This document shows positions 34,458 to 42,286 of a DNA stretch of 64,000 nt, in pieces. Under the pieces are notes generated by a model, which was not told where the DNA came from, searched no databases, and saw only the letters and a list, made by a program, of their open reading frames with translations. How positions within the stretch are numbered: position 1 is the first letter of the stretch; every line of letters begins with the position of its first letter. Both the position numbers and the translations under genes were made by a program. The stretch is from Comamonas kerstersii (GTDB lineage Bacteria; Pseudomonadota; Gammaproteobacteria; Burkholderiales; Burkholderiaceae_C), in contig NZ_VZOT01000002.1 of assembly GCF_008801935.1 (NCBI RefSeq), forward strand, positions 186,001 through 250,000. The letters are read 5' to 3'.

Positions 34458-34897
34458 GGCTGGGCTTTCATGGACTGGGCAGCATCTTCCAGGGCCTTGG
34501 CTGCTTCAGGAGGCATGTAGTTTTCATCGTGCTTGGCCAGCACTTCGGTAGCCGCAAACACACCATCGCCCTGCAATCGCCCGGAAGCCACCACACCTTT
34601 GCCTTCCTTGAACAGATCGGGCAGCAAGCCCTGGTAACGCACAGGCACGCGCTGCGCCTGATCGGTCACCACAAACTGCACCTGCAAGCCATCGGCAGAG
34701 CGCTGCAGTGAGCCCTCTTCCACCAGACCGCCAATGCGAAACGCAGCCCCTTCCGGCACTTCGCCCGCCCGCACCTGACTGGGGCTATAGAAAAACATCA
34801 CATTGGCATCTAGTGCTCGCAGCACCAGCGTCACAGCCAGCCCCACCAGCGCCACACCAGCCAGCACCCACAGCATGCGTTTCTGGCGGGGTTTCAT
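34454..34897 (-). CDS. ccmE: Cytochrome c maturation haem chaperone CcmE
   Basis: 147-aa periplasmic haem carrier with an N-terminal TM anchor (LWVLAGVALVGLAVTLVLRAL), an OB-fold core with FFYSPSQVRAGEVP and FRIGGLVEEGS, and the haem-binding motif KHDENYMPPE near residue 120, in which His forms the covalent bond to haem. The ATG at 34897 follows GAGAGAGAGCCT. It overlaps the ccmD stop and ccmF start by 4 bp each. Confidence 0.96.
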   Translation of the reverse strand: MKPRQKRMLWVLAGVALVGLAVTLVLRALDANVMFFYSPSQVRAGEVPEGAAFRIGGLVEEGSLQRSADGLQVQFVVTDQAQRVPVRYQGLLPDLFKEGKGVVASGRLQGDGVFAATEVLAKHDENYMPPEAAKALEDAAQSMKAQP

Positions 34898-35025
34898 AGG
34901 CTCTCTCTCTCTTGGTTCACTGCACATGCCTTGCGCCATCGCAAGCAGAGCACCGCCACTTCAGCCAGCAGCAGCACAGCACTCAGGCCATAGGCCAGGG
35001 TCATATAAAAAGCATGGTTGTGCAT
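34894..35025 (-). CDS. ccmD: Haem exporter small subunit CcmD
   Basis: 43-aa single-pass membrane protein: HNHAFYMTLAYGLSAVLLLAEVAVLCLRWRK. The length, the aromatic start and the basic stretch after the TM match CcmD, which helps release haem-loaded CcmE from CcmABC. The larger open frame around it, to 35205, belongs to another reading of ccmC. It overlaps ccmC by one base and ccmE by 4. Confidence 0.85.
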   Translation of the reverse strand: MHNHAFYMTLAYGLSAVLLLAEVAVLCLRWRKACAVNQERESL

Positions 35026-35792
35026 CACAGTTGCTCCTGTGCGGCGCGTTCTCGAATCAGGCAACGTGTGCGCACCAGACACACAGCCAGGGTATAGGCC
35101 CAGCAGGCCAGCGCCATCAGCAGCATGCCCAACAGCATGGTATGGGTCATGCTGGGCGCTGCGTTCAGGCGAATGGTCGCGCCCTGATGCAGGGTGCTCC
35201 ACCACTGCACCGAAAAATAGATGATGGGCACATTGACCACACCGGCCAGCAGCACGATGGCGCCAGCATTGTCTGCCCGTGTCGTGTCTTCAATCGCCGA
35301 TGACACACCGATGTAGCCCAGGTACAGGAACAGCAGAATCAGCTCTGACGTCAGTCGCGCATCCCACACCCACCACGCACCCCATGTTGGCTTGCCCCAG
35401 GCTGCGCCGGTCCACAGCGCAATCACCGTAAACATGGCGCCCGTCGGTGCCAGGGCACGCGCCAGCAGCGGCGAAATGCGCATGCGGTAGATCAGCCCCA
35501 ATCCTGCATGTATGGCGGCTGCTACATAGATGAACATGGACATCCAGGCCGCAGGCACATGCAGAAAAATGATGCGGTAGACCTCACCTTGCTGGTGATC
35601 AGTCGGTGCGACAAAAAAACCGACATACAGCCCCGTCGCTGCCAGCACGATGGCAAGCCCGGCCAGCCAGGGCCAGACCCGCCCAGCCCAGTGATCAAAT
35701 ACCGGGATCGATGCCAGCTGGCGCCAGCGAAAGCCTGTCTGCACCACTGCGGGGGCAGGCGTCGAATCAGAATGAACCGGCATGGATCTCAT
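35025..35792 (-). CDS. ccmC: Haem-handling membrane protein CcmC
   Basis: 255-aa six-TM protein with the WWD haem-handling motif WGAWWVWDARLTSELILLFLYLG near residue 140, and histidines in IIFLHVPAAW and MTHTMLL that serve as axial haem ligands. With CcmD and CcmE it forms holo-CcmE. ATG 35792 and ATG 35783 are both in frame; there is no strong ribosome-binding site to decide. The start is 2 bp after the ccmB stop. Confidence 0.95.
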   Translation of the reverse strand: MRSMPVHSDSTPAPAVVQTGFRWRQLASIPVFDHWAGRVWPWLAGLAIVLAATGLYVGFFVAPTDHQQGEVYRIIFLHVPAAWMSMFIYVAAAIHAGLGLIYRMRISPLLARALAPTGAMFTVIALWTGAAWGKPTWGAWWVWDARLTSELILLFLYLGYIGVSSAIEDTTRADNAGAIVLLAGVVNVPIIYFSVQWWSTLHQGATIRLNAAPSMTHTMLLGMLLMALACWAYTLAVCLVRTRCLIRERAAQEQL

Positions 35793-35793
35793 C

Positions 35794-36450
35794 TCACTCC
35801 AAAGCTAGGCGCAGTGCAGCCGCAATAGCCCACGGCAAGGCCAGCACAGCCAGACACAGACAGGCGCCCAGCAAATTCAGGGAAGGGGCAGCAGGCAGCC
35901 CGTGGACAGCCTGAGTGACAGCATGGCTGCCAAAAATCAACACCGGCACGCACAGAGGCAGAACCACCAGCGTCAGCAGCAACTGGCCTCGCAGGCCCAG
36001 CGTCAGTGCAGCACCCAGCGCCGCCAGCAGACACAGGCTGGGCGTACCCAATGCCAGCGACAGCAGCAGCACCACAATCACATCACCATCCAGCCCGTAC
36101 TGCCAGCCAAGCAATGGCGTTGCCAGCAGCAGTGGCACCGCACTCACCAGCCATTGAGCACACACTTTCAGACCAACAAGCACAGGCAAAGGTGTAGCAG
36201 CCAGCGCCCATTGCTCAAGGGTTCCGTCGGAAAAATCCGTCTCAAACAAACGATGCTGCCCCAGCAGAACTGCCAGCAGCGCTGCCACCCAGACCACACC
36301 CGGTGCAATCTGTCGCAGCAAGGCACTGTCCGGTCCAAGCGCAAGCGGAAACAGACTGCCCACCATGATGAAGAAAGCCAGACTGCCCAATGCATCTGCA
36401 GGTCGCCGCACAGCAAGGCGCATTTCCCTGGCAATCACAGCACCGAGCAT
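35794..36450 (-). CDS. ccmB: Haem exporter permease CcmB
   Basis: 218-aa membrane protein with six TMs. It has AREMRLAVRRPADALGSLAFF near the N-terminus, the FETDFSDGTLEQW segment of the family, and PLCVPVLIFGSHAV near the C-terminus. It works with the CcmA ATPase to release CcmE from CcmC. It overlaps the 3' end of ccmA by 16 bp. Confidence 0.95.
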   Translation of the reverse strand: MLGAVIAREMRLAVRRPADALGSLAFFIMVGSLFPLALGPDSALLRQIAPGVVWVAALLAVLLGQHRLFETDFSDGTLEQWALAATPLPVLVGLKVCAQWLVSAVPLLLATPLLGWQYGLDGDVIVVLLLSLALGTPSLCLLAALGAALTLGLRGQLLLTLVVLPLCVPVLIFGSHAVTQAVHGLPAAPSLNLLGACLCLAVLALPWAIAAALRLALE

Positions 36451-37124
36451 GCGCCCTCCTCTCGCTGCAGCGCAGAAGATGGGGGATTCAAATTCAGAAT
36501 CTGGCAGGGCACATCCGGTGTGGCAATGCCACGGTGACTCACCACCACGGCCATGCCACCAGCCTGCGCATGCGCTGCCAGGATCTGCGCCAGCAGCGCG
36601 CTGCCATCAACGTCCAGTGCGTTATCAGGTTCATCCAGCAACCATAGAGGGCGATCACTGAGCAGCACACGCGCCAGTGCCATGCGGCGGCGCTGGCCCT
36701 GCGACAGACGTCCCAAAGGGCGCTGCGCCACATGCAGCACCTGCAATTGCTGCAGCACCTGATGAGCACGTTCTGCCTGCCAGGCTATGCCCTGCAGCTG
36801 CAGGGCATAGCGCAGATTTTCTGCGCCGCTCAAGGCATCATGCATGGCGCACTGATGGCCCAGATAAGCCAGTTGCTGCTGAAAGAGCGGGTTGCGTGCA
36901 GACATGACCTGCCCGCACCACCTCAGCGTGCCAGCACGCCAGTGCATAAGGCCAGCCATGCTACGCAACAGGGTGCTTTTACCCGTGCCATTCCCACCCT
37001 GAAGCAGCAAAAGCTGGCCTGAGGCCAGCTCGAAGTTGATATGACGCAGCAGCACACGGCCATTGCGAACACACCCAAAGCCGGCGACATGCAGGCTTTG
37101 GGATGCAGGAGACACCATCACCAT
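36435..37124 (-). CDS. ccmA: Haem exporter ATP-binding protein CcmA
   Basis: 229-aa ABC ATPase. Walker A is QGGNGTGKSTLLRS (about residues 42-55), the signature is RLSQGQRRRMALARVLL, and Walker B is LWLLDEPDNALDVDG. It lacks a typical C-terminal extension. ATG 37124 begins 4 bp after the napC stop; ATG 37118 in the same frame is possible. It ends inside the start of ccmB. This close link to napC makes the ccm genes dependent on the nap promoter. Confidence 0.94.
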   Translation of the reverse strand: MVMVSPASQSLHVAGFGCVRNGRVLLRHINFELASGQLLLLQGGNGTGKSTLLRSMAGLMHWRAGTLRWCGQVMSARNPLFQQQLAYLGHQCAMHDALSGAENLRYALQLQGIAWQAERAHQVLQQLQVLHVAQRPLGRLSQGQRRRMALARVLLSDRPLWLLDEPDNALDVDGSALLAQILAAHAQAGGMAVVVSHRGIATPDVPCQILNLNPPSSALQREEGACSVL

Positions 37125-37128
37125 AGGC

Positions 37129-37767
37129 TCAGGGCTTGGCCGCAGCAACGGGTGTGGGCACAGTCTGGCCGGGCGTGTCGCTAGGACCTTCTCCGGGAGG
37201 AATATGCGGCAGCTTGTGCGCAATGCCCTTGTGGCAGTCGATACAGGTCTTTTCCTTGTTGGCAAGGTAAGTCGAGTGCATGTTCTGCGCACGCTGGCTC
37301 TGCCGCGTGAAATCCATGGATTCGTAGTTGTGGCAGTTGCGGCACTCCAGCGAATCATTGGCTTTCAGACGGGCCCACTCATGCTGTGCCAGCTCCAGTC
37401 GCTTGGCTGCGAACTTCTCGGGCGTATCAACAGTGCCGAAGATCTTGCCCCAGACTTCCTTGGAGGCTTGCATCTTGCGCGCCATTTTGTCCGTCCAGTT
37501 GTGAGGCACGTGACAGTCCGAACAGATGGCTCGCACACCTGATCGATTGGTGTAGTGGATGGTGGACTGCAGTTCAGCGAACACGTTGTCGCGCATTTCA
37601 TGACAGCCCGTGCAGAACTTCTCGGAGTTGGTCACTTCCATGGCGGTATTGAAGGCACCCCAGAACAGAATGCCTGCAATAAAGCCGCCAATGGTCAGAA
37701 ACCCCAGGCTGAAATGCACACTGGGCCGTCGTATCACCTGCCAGTAGCGCTTGAGCAGTTGGATCAT
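37129..37767 (-). CDS. napC: Tetrahaem cytochrome c quinol dehydrogenase NapC
   Basis: 212-aa NapC/NirT-family protein. One N-terminal TM ([21 protein letters not shown]) anchors a periplasmic domain with four CxxCH sites (CTGCH, CSDCH, CRNCH, CIDCH), as expected for the tetrahaem NapC that passes electrons from quinol to NapB. A Pro/Ala-rich tail ([17 protein letters not shown]) closes the protein. The ATG at 37767 is preceded by GGGGGC. It lies 13 bp after the napB stop. Confidence 0.96.
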   Translation of the reverse strand: MIQLLKRYWQVIRRPSVHFSLGFLTIGGFIAGILFWGAFNTAMEVTNSEKFCTGCHEMRDNVFAELQSTIHYTNRSGVRAICSDCHVPHNWTDKMARKMQASKEVWGKIFGTVDTPEKFAAKRLELAQHEWARLKANDSLECRNCHNYESMDFTRQSQRAQNMHSTYLANKEKTCIDCHKGIAHKLPHIPPGEGPSDTPGQTVPTPVAAAKP

Positions 37768-37780
37768 ATTCAGCCCCCAA

Positions 37781-38269
37781 TCAGTCGTTCTTGCCATTCT
37801 TGGCAGAGTTTTGCAGTGCTTTCAGCACCAGGCTGTCAACGTCCTGAAAGGTGTTGTTCACAAGAGGGCTGACGTTGTCCTGCGGGACATGGCACTGGAC
37901 GCAGAAGTAACGACGGGTCGAAATCTGCTCCAGCGTATTGCCGTCGCGGTCATGGTAGTGAGTCACAGACACAGGCACTGCCTGGTAAGTCTCGGCCTTG
38001 GTGCGTGAGTGGCAGTCCAGACACTTGTTGAAGTTCTTGTCGACCTGATAGCCGTCAATACGGTGCGGAATCACCGGCGGCTGCTGTGCGTAGTTGCGGG
38101 TGCGGCGTACGTCGTCGTTGATGGCATTACCCAGCACCGGAGGCTTGGTCGTTTCCATCACTGGCGTTTCACCACGGGCCTTGTCGTACAGAGGTTCAGC
38201 TGCCACTGCGGCAGAGGATGCACAGATGCACAGCATCAGCGCCATTCCCAGTTTGCGTATGAATGTCAT
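37781..38269 (-). CDS. napB: Periplasmic nitrate reductase dihaem cytochrome subunit NapB
   Basis: 162-aa exported cytochrome with a signal peptide ([15 protein letters not shown]). The two haem sites are NKCLDCHSR and [12 protein letters not shown], and [23 protein letters not shown] is a NapB family segment containing axial His. It shuttles electrons from NapC to NapA. It starts 21 bp after the napA stop. Haem attachment depends on the ccm genes just downstream. Confidence 0.97.
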   Translation of the reverse strand: MTFIRKLGMALMLCICASSAAVAAEPLYDKARGETPVMETTKPPVLGNAINDDVRRTRNYAQQPPVIPHRIDGYQVDKNFNKCLDCHSRTKAETYQAVPVSVTHYHDRDGNTLEQISTRRYFCVQCHVPQDNVSPLVNNTFQDVDSLVLKALQNSAKNGKND

Positions 38270-38290
38270 AGGGGGTTCCTCTGCTTCTTG

Positions 38291-40786
38291 TTAGACCTTG
38301 GTCAGCTTCACTGCACACTTCTTGAAGTCGGTCTGCAGCGAGATGGGATCGGTCGCATCCAGTGTGACCTTGTTGATCAGCTGGCTGGCATCAAACCATG
38401 GCACATAGACCAGACCGCGTGGTGGCTTGTTACGGCCACGGGTTTCGACCCGTGAACGAATGGCTCCACGGCGCGAGGCGATCTCCACTTCGCTGCCCCG
38501 GCGCAGGCCAAGCGCCTTGGCATCCTCAGGGTGCATGTAGCACAGTGCATTGGGTACAGCACGGTGCAGTTCAGGCACACGGCGTGTCATGGAACCTGAG
38601 TGCCAATGCTCCAGCACACGGCCCGTCGAGAGCCAGAACGGGAATTCCGCATCGGGCGCTTCTGCTGGTGGTTCATAAGGCAGTCCAAAGATGATGGCTT
38701 TTCCATCCTTGTGGCCGTAGAACTCAAACTCCTTGCCAGGTTTGACATAGGGATCCGCACCCTCGCGGTAGCGCCATTTGGTTTCCTTGCCATCGACCAC
38801 GGGCCAGCGCAAGCCTCGCACCTGGTGGTAGGTGTCGAACGGAGCCAGATCGTGACCATGGCCGCGACCAAATGCCGCATATTCTTCGAACAGGCCCTTC
38901 TGAGGGTAGAAACCAAAGGCCTCGGCTTCGTGATTCTTGTAGCCAGCTTCAATGTCGCTGACAGGGAACTTGTCAACCTGACCATTGCGGAACAGCACTT
39001 CATACATGGTCTTGCCGCGCAGGTGTGGTGCCTTGGCCAGCAGCTCCTCAGGCCAGACTTCTTCAATCTTGAAGCGTTTGGAGAACTCCATGATCTGCCA
39101 CAGGTCAGAGCGCGCTTCGCCGGGGGCCTCAACCAGCTGGTGCCAGAAGTGCGTACGACGTTCGGCATTGCCGTAAGCCCCTTCTTTTTCCACCCACATT
39201 GCGGTAGGCAGGATCAGGTCAGCAGACACAGCAGTCACTGTGGGATAGGCATCCGAGACCACAATGAAGTTCTCTGGGTTACGGTAGCCTGGATAGCCCT
39301 CTTGCGCGAGATTCGCACTGGCCTGGATGTTGTTGGTCACCTGCACCCAGTAGGCATTGAGCTTGCCATCCTTGAGCATGCGGTTTTGCAGAACCGCGTG
39401 GTAGCCAGGCTTGGCAGGGATAGTGCCTTCAGGCAGTTTCCAGATTTTTTCTGCAATCTTGCGGTGTTCTGGATTGGCCACCAGCATGTCTGCAGGCAGA
39501 CGGTGCGAGAAAGTCCCTACTTCACGGGCTGTACCGCATGCCGAAGGCTGGCCGGTCAGCGAGAAGGGGCTGTTGCCGGGTGTAGAAATCTTGCCAGTCA
39601 GCAGGTGGATGTTGTAGACCAAGTTGTTCGCCCAGACACCACGGGTGTGCTGGTTGAAACCCATGGTCCAGAACGAGACCACCTTACGGTTGGGGTCTGC
39701 ATACAGCTCTGCCAGCTCCAGCAGGCGGTTGGCAGGTACACCCGTCAGCTCGGCGGTGTAGTCCAGGGTGTAGGTGGAGACGAACTTGGCGTACTCCTCA
39801 AACGTCATTTCCTTGGCACCACCGGGGTTGTCTGCATTCTTGGCTGCCTGCTGCAGCGGATGCTCTGGGCGCAGGCCATAACCGATGTCGGTATTGCCCA
39901 TCTTGAAGTTGACGTGCTTGGACACGAAGTCCTTATTCACGCGCCCTGTGGTGATGATGTGGTTCGCGATGTAGTTCAGGATGGCCAGATCCGTCTGAGG
40001 CTTGAAGGTCAGCTCAATATCTGCCAGCTCGTACGAGCGATGTTCAAAGGTCGAGAGCACGGCCACCTTGACGTTGGGCGCGCTCAGACGACGATCCGTC
40101 ACGCGGGTCCACAGCACAGGGTGCATTTCCGCCATGTTCGAGCCCCACAGCACGAAGGTGTCTGTGGCCTCAATGTCGTCATAGCAGCCCATGGGCTCGT
40201 CCATGCCAAAGGTACGCATGAAGCCCATCACAGCCGAAGCCATGCAGTGGCGAGCATTGGGATCAATGTTGTTGGAACGGAAACCTGCCTTGAACAGCTT
40301 GGAAGCGGCATAGCCTTCCCACACGGTCCACTGACCTGAGCCAAACATGCCCACGCCCGATGGTCCCCTGACCTTGAGTGCTTTCTTGAACTGCTCGGCC
40401 ATGACGTCAAACGCGGTATCCCAGGACACATGCTGGAACTCGCCATTCTTGTCGTACTTGCCGTCTTTCATCCGCAGCAAAGGCTTGGTCAGGCGGTCCT
40501 CGCCATACATGATCTTGGACAGGAAGTAGCCCTTGACACAGTTCAGACCACGGTTCACTTCCGCCTGAGGGTCACCTTGGGTTGCAACCACCCGGTTTTC
40601 CTTCACCGCCACCATCACCCCGCAGCCCGTACCGCAGAAACGGCATGGTGCCTTGGACCACTTCATGGGTGCATTGCCTGCCCCTGCGACCTGCTGCTGT
40701 GAAATGGCGTGGATTGGGATGCCGGCTACGGCACCGGCTGCCGCTGCGGCAGATTGGCGAACAAAATCGCGTCGTGTGCTAGTCAT
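38291..40786 (-). CDS. napA: Periplasmic nitrate reductase catalytic subunit NapA
   Basis: 831-aa molybdopterin enzyme reducing nitrate to nitrite in the periplasm. A Tat signal ([16 protein letters not shown]) starts it. The [4Fe-4S] ligands lie in [14 protein letters not shown] and GLNCVKGYF, and the Mo-ligating Cys is in [13 protein letters not shown]. Other motifs are [12 protein letters not shown] and [16 protein letters not shown]. The length equals the family norm. Its start overlaps the napD stop by 8 bp. The set here is napEDABC; the iron-sulfur genes napF, napG and napH are absent from this locus. Confidence 0.98.
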   Translation of the reverse strand: MTSTRRDFVRQSAAAAAGAVAGIPIHAISQQQVAGAGNAPMKWSKAPCRFCGTGCGVMVAVKENRVVATQGDPQAEVNRGLNCVKGYFLSKIMYGEDRLTKPLLRMKDGKYDKNGEFQHVSWDTAFDVMAEQFKKALKVRGPSGVGMFGSGQWTVWEGYAASKLFKAGFRSNNIDPNARHCMASAVMGFMRTFGMDEPMGCYDDIEATDTFVLWGSNMAEMHPVLWTRVTDRRLSAPNVKVAVLSTFEHRSYELADIELTFKPQTDLAILNYIANHIITTGRVNKDFVSKHVNFKMGNTDIGYGLRPEHPLQQAAKNADNPGGAKEMTFEEYAKFVSTYTLDYTAELTGVPANRLLELAELYADPNRKVVSFWTMGFNQHTRGVWANNLVYNIHLLTGKISTPGNSPFSLTGQPSACGTAREVGTFSHRLPADMLVANPEHRKIAEKIWKLPEGTIPAKPGYHAVLQNRMLKDGKLNAYWVQVTNNIQASANLAQEGYPGYRNPENFIVVSDAYPTVTAVSADLILPTAMWVEKEGAYGNAERRTHFWHQLVEAPGEARSDLWQIMEFSKRFKIEEVWPEELLAKAPHLRGKTMYEVLFRNGQVDKFPVSDIEAGYKNHEAEAFGFYPQKGLFEEYAAFGRGHGHDLAPFDTYHQVRGLRWPVVDGKETKWRYREGADPYVKPGKEFEFYGHKDGKAIIFGLPYEPPAEAPDAEFPFWLSTGRVLEHWHSGSMTRRVPELHRAVPNALCYMHPEDAKALGLRRGSEVEIASRRGAIRSRVETRGRNKPPRGLVYVPWFDASQLINKVTLDATDPISLQTDFKKCAVKLTKV

Positions 40787-41054
40787 GGGTAATGCCCTCG
40801 TTGAATGATTGACGGGGTTCTGTGTGTTGGTAAACCAAGGAGACGTTAAGCACTCCTGCGATTTGCCGAATTTCTAAGATCTGGTCCATGATGTGGTTGG
40901 CACTTGCGCCTTCCAGGGTTACGACCAGCTTGCCATCTGGATGGCTGCCATGCACCTGCATCTCTGGATACTGGGTGAATGCCTGTTCTACGCTTGCCAG
41001 TGCCTCAGGCAGGACATGTACGACCACGCTGGCAATATGCAGTTCATCAGTCAT
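40779..41054 (-). CDS. napD: NapD, chaperone for the NapA Tat signal
   Basis: 91-aa cytoplasmic protein with the family start [15 protein letters not shown] and later [37 protein letters not shown], a ferredoxin-like fold that binds the NapA Tat peptide and delays export until the cofactor is in place. The ATG at 41054 matches known NapD starts; the open frame upstream to 41234 lies across napE and is not coding. It overlaps napA by 8 bp. Confidence 0.93.
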   Translation of the reverse strand: MTDELHIASVVVHVLPEALASVEQAFTQYPEMQVHGSHPDGKLVVTLEGASANHIMDQILEIRQIAGVLNVSLVYQHTEPRQSFNEGITHD

Positions 41055-41068
41055 GAAAAATGCCTGCC

Positions 41069-41227
41069 TTATGCATGGGGAGGGCCTGAAAACATCTGGT
41101 AGAACCAGACGATGAAGCCGTACGCCGCGATAAGGATGCCCGCCAGCACCGGAGCCATGACGATGGTGAGAAAGGCAAAGCTGCGTGCCTCTTCCTTGCG
41201 CGATGATGTTTTTTTCTTGTCCGCCAT
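41069..41227 (-). CDS. napE: NapE, small membrane subunit of the nap operon
   Basis: 52-aa single-TM protein: a basic, Lys/Ser/Glu-rich start (DKKKTSSRKEEARSF) then a TM (FLTIVMAPVLAGILIAAYGFIVWFYQMF) and PPHA. This composition matches NapE. The ATG 41227 has GAAAGG upstream. It is the first gene of the nap-ccm array, 14 bp before napD. Its biochemical role is not established in the family. Confidence 0.9.
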   Translation of the reverse strand: MADKKKTSSRKEEARSFAFLTIVMAPVLAGILIAAYGFIVWFYQMFSGPPHA

Positions 41228-41353
41228 AGACCACCTTTCTGCGGGACTGATGGCCGCACGGTCAGACCAAAGCATCTTCTCTTGAAGCCCTGCCAACCAG
41301 CACAGCACCGTGGGTTCATGCTTGTAATGTAGTGAGTGGTTGCTTTTCTTATA

Positions 41354-41367
41354 TTGATGAATATCAA
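41354..41367 (-). promoter_or_regulatory. Perfect FNR/Anr box of the nap-ccm operon
   Basis: TTGATGAATATCAA matches TTGAT-N4-ATCAA exactly. Its centre (41360.5) is 41.5 bp from the start site implied by the -10 element TACATT (minus strand, 41326-41331), the classical class II position. The start site would be about 92 bp before the napE ATG. Confidence 0.88.
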
Positions 41368-41538
41368 ATCAATATTTAAAAGTCACTTTGATCCTCTCAA
41401 AACCCAATACTCTTACCCACCAGAGCATAGCCCATAAATAAATTCAATAACTTACAAATGAAGTAGGAGAAATCTGATTTCTCATGTACATCGGCAAAAA
41501 TATCAACCCAATGATTCGTTCATCATTTTTTAACAACA

Positions 41539-41561
41539 AACATAGATTTTTAATCCATGTT
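41539..41561. promoter_or_regulatory. Candidate NsrR operator (11-1-11 palindrome)
   Basis: Halves AACATAGATTT and TAATCCATGTT separated by a single T, 23 bp in total; arms match in 9 of 11 pairs. This is the architecture of NsrR sites (11-1-11, with an ATGCATTT-like core; 8 of 11 consensus bases per half). It lies 166 bp upstream of nsrR, so autoregulation is plausible. The intergenic region 41228-41726 also contains GAGAAAT-CTG-ATTTCTC (41467-41483) and is AT-rich. Confidence 0.5.
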
Positions 41562-41726
41562 TAAAAACGACTGAAAACCCAATATGGCCACTTTGGCCGG
41601 ACTGCCCTTCCAGATCCTGAGCTTGCATCTGCACCGATGCATTCCCATACTGACTACAACACATGCGGAGATACCGCCCTGCAGCCGTCATGCGATGCGG
41701 CACACACATGACTTCAGCTACTCACC

Positions 41727-42236
41727 ATGCGCCTCACTGCTCTCACTGACTATGCACTGCGAGTCCTGATCTATGCCGGATCGCACAGGGACCGGCTATG
41801 CACGATCAGCGAAATTGCCCATGCCTTCGACATCTCGCAGACACACCTGATGAAGGTCTCTCAGCTACTCTCTCAGCAGGGCTGGATCACTACTGTGCGA
41901 GGCAAAAAAGGGGGCCTCAGACTGAGCAAGGAGCCACATCTGATTCATCTTGGCGCGGTGGTGCGCAGCATTGAACCTGGCTTTGCGCTGGTGGAGTGCC
42001 TGGGCAGCAACAACAATTGCAAGATCGCTGGCAAGTGCCCTCTCACCGGCATCCTCAACGGTGCTGTTACTGCGTTCTTGCACCACCTCAGCTTCTACAC
42101 GCTGGCCGACGTCATTAGCCCGGTGGAATCCGCACAAAGGTTTGCCCCCATGTTGGCGCCAGCACCAAACATAAGCACAACAGAAAAACCTGAAGAAAAG
42201 CCGAACGCCACACCTGTGGACAGCACCCTGGAATAG
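41727..42236 (+). CDS. nsrR: Rrf2-family nitric-oxide-sensing regulator NsrR
   Basis: 169-aa Rrf2 protein. The start MRLTALTDYALRVLIYAG, the helix-turn-helix ISEIAHAFDISQTHLMKVSQLLSQQGWI, and the wing RGKKGGLRLSKEPHLI are NsrR-like. Cys91, Cys98 and Cys104 (VECLGSNNNCKIAGKCPL) provide the [2Fe-2S] or [4Fe-4S] cluster ligands; the E. coli protein has Cys91, 96 and 102. The C-terminal tail (about 30 residues) is longer than usual. Divergent from nap, it would sense NO made during nitrate/nitrite reduction. Confidence 0.88.
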   Translation: MRLTALTDYALRVLIYAGSHRDRLCTISEIAHAFDISQTHLMKVSQLLSQQGWITTVRGKKGGLRLSKEPHLIHLGAVVRSIEPGFALVECLGSNNNCKIAGKCPLTGILNGAVTAFLHHLSFYTLADVISPVESAQRFAPMLAPAPNISTTEKPEEKPNATPVDSTLE

Positions 42237-42286
42237 AGCCTGCAACTGCTGGGCACCATGGCAAACGGTACCCAGGCAGCCAGCAC

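Noticed and set aside
38600..40339. 579-codon open frame antisense to napA
   Set aside because: Shadow of a strongly conserved gene, without motif or start signal.
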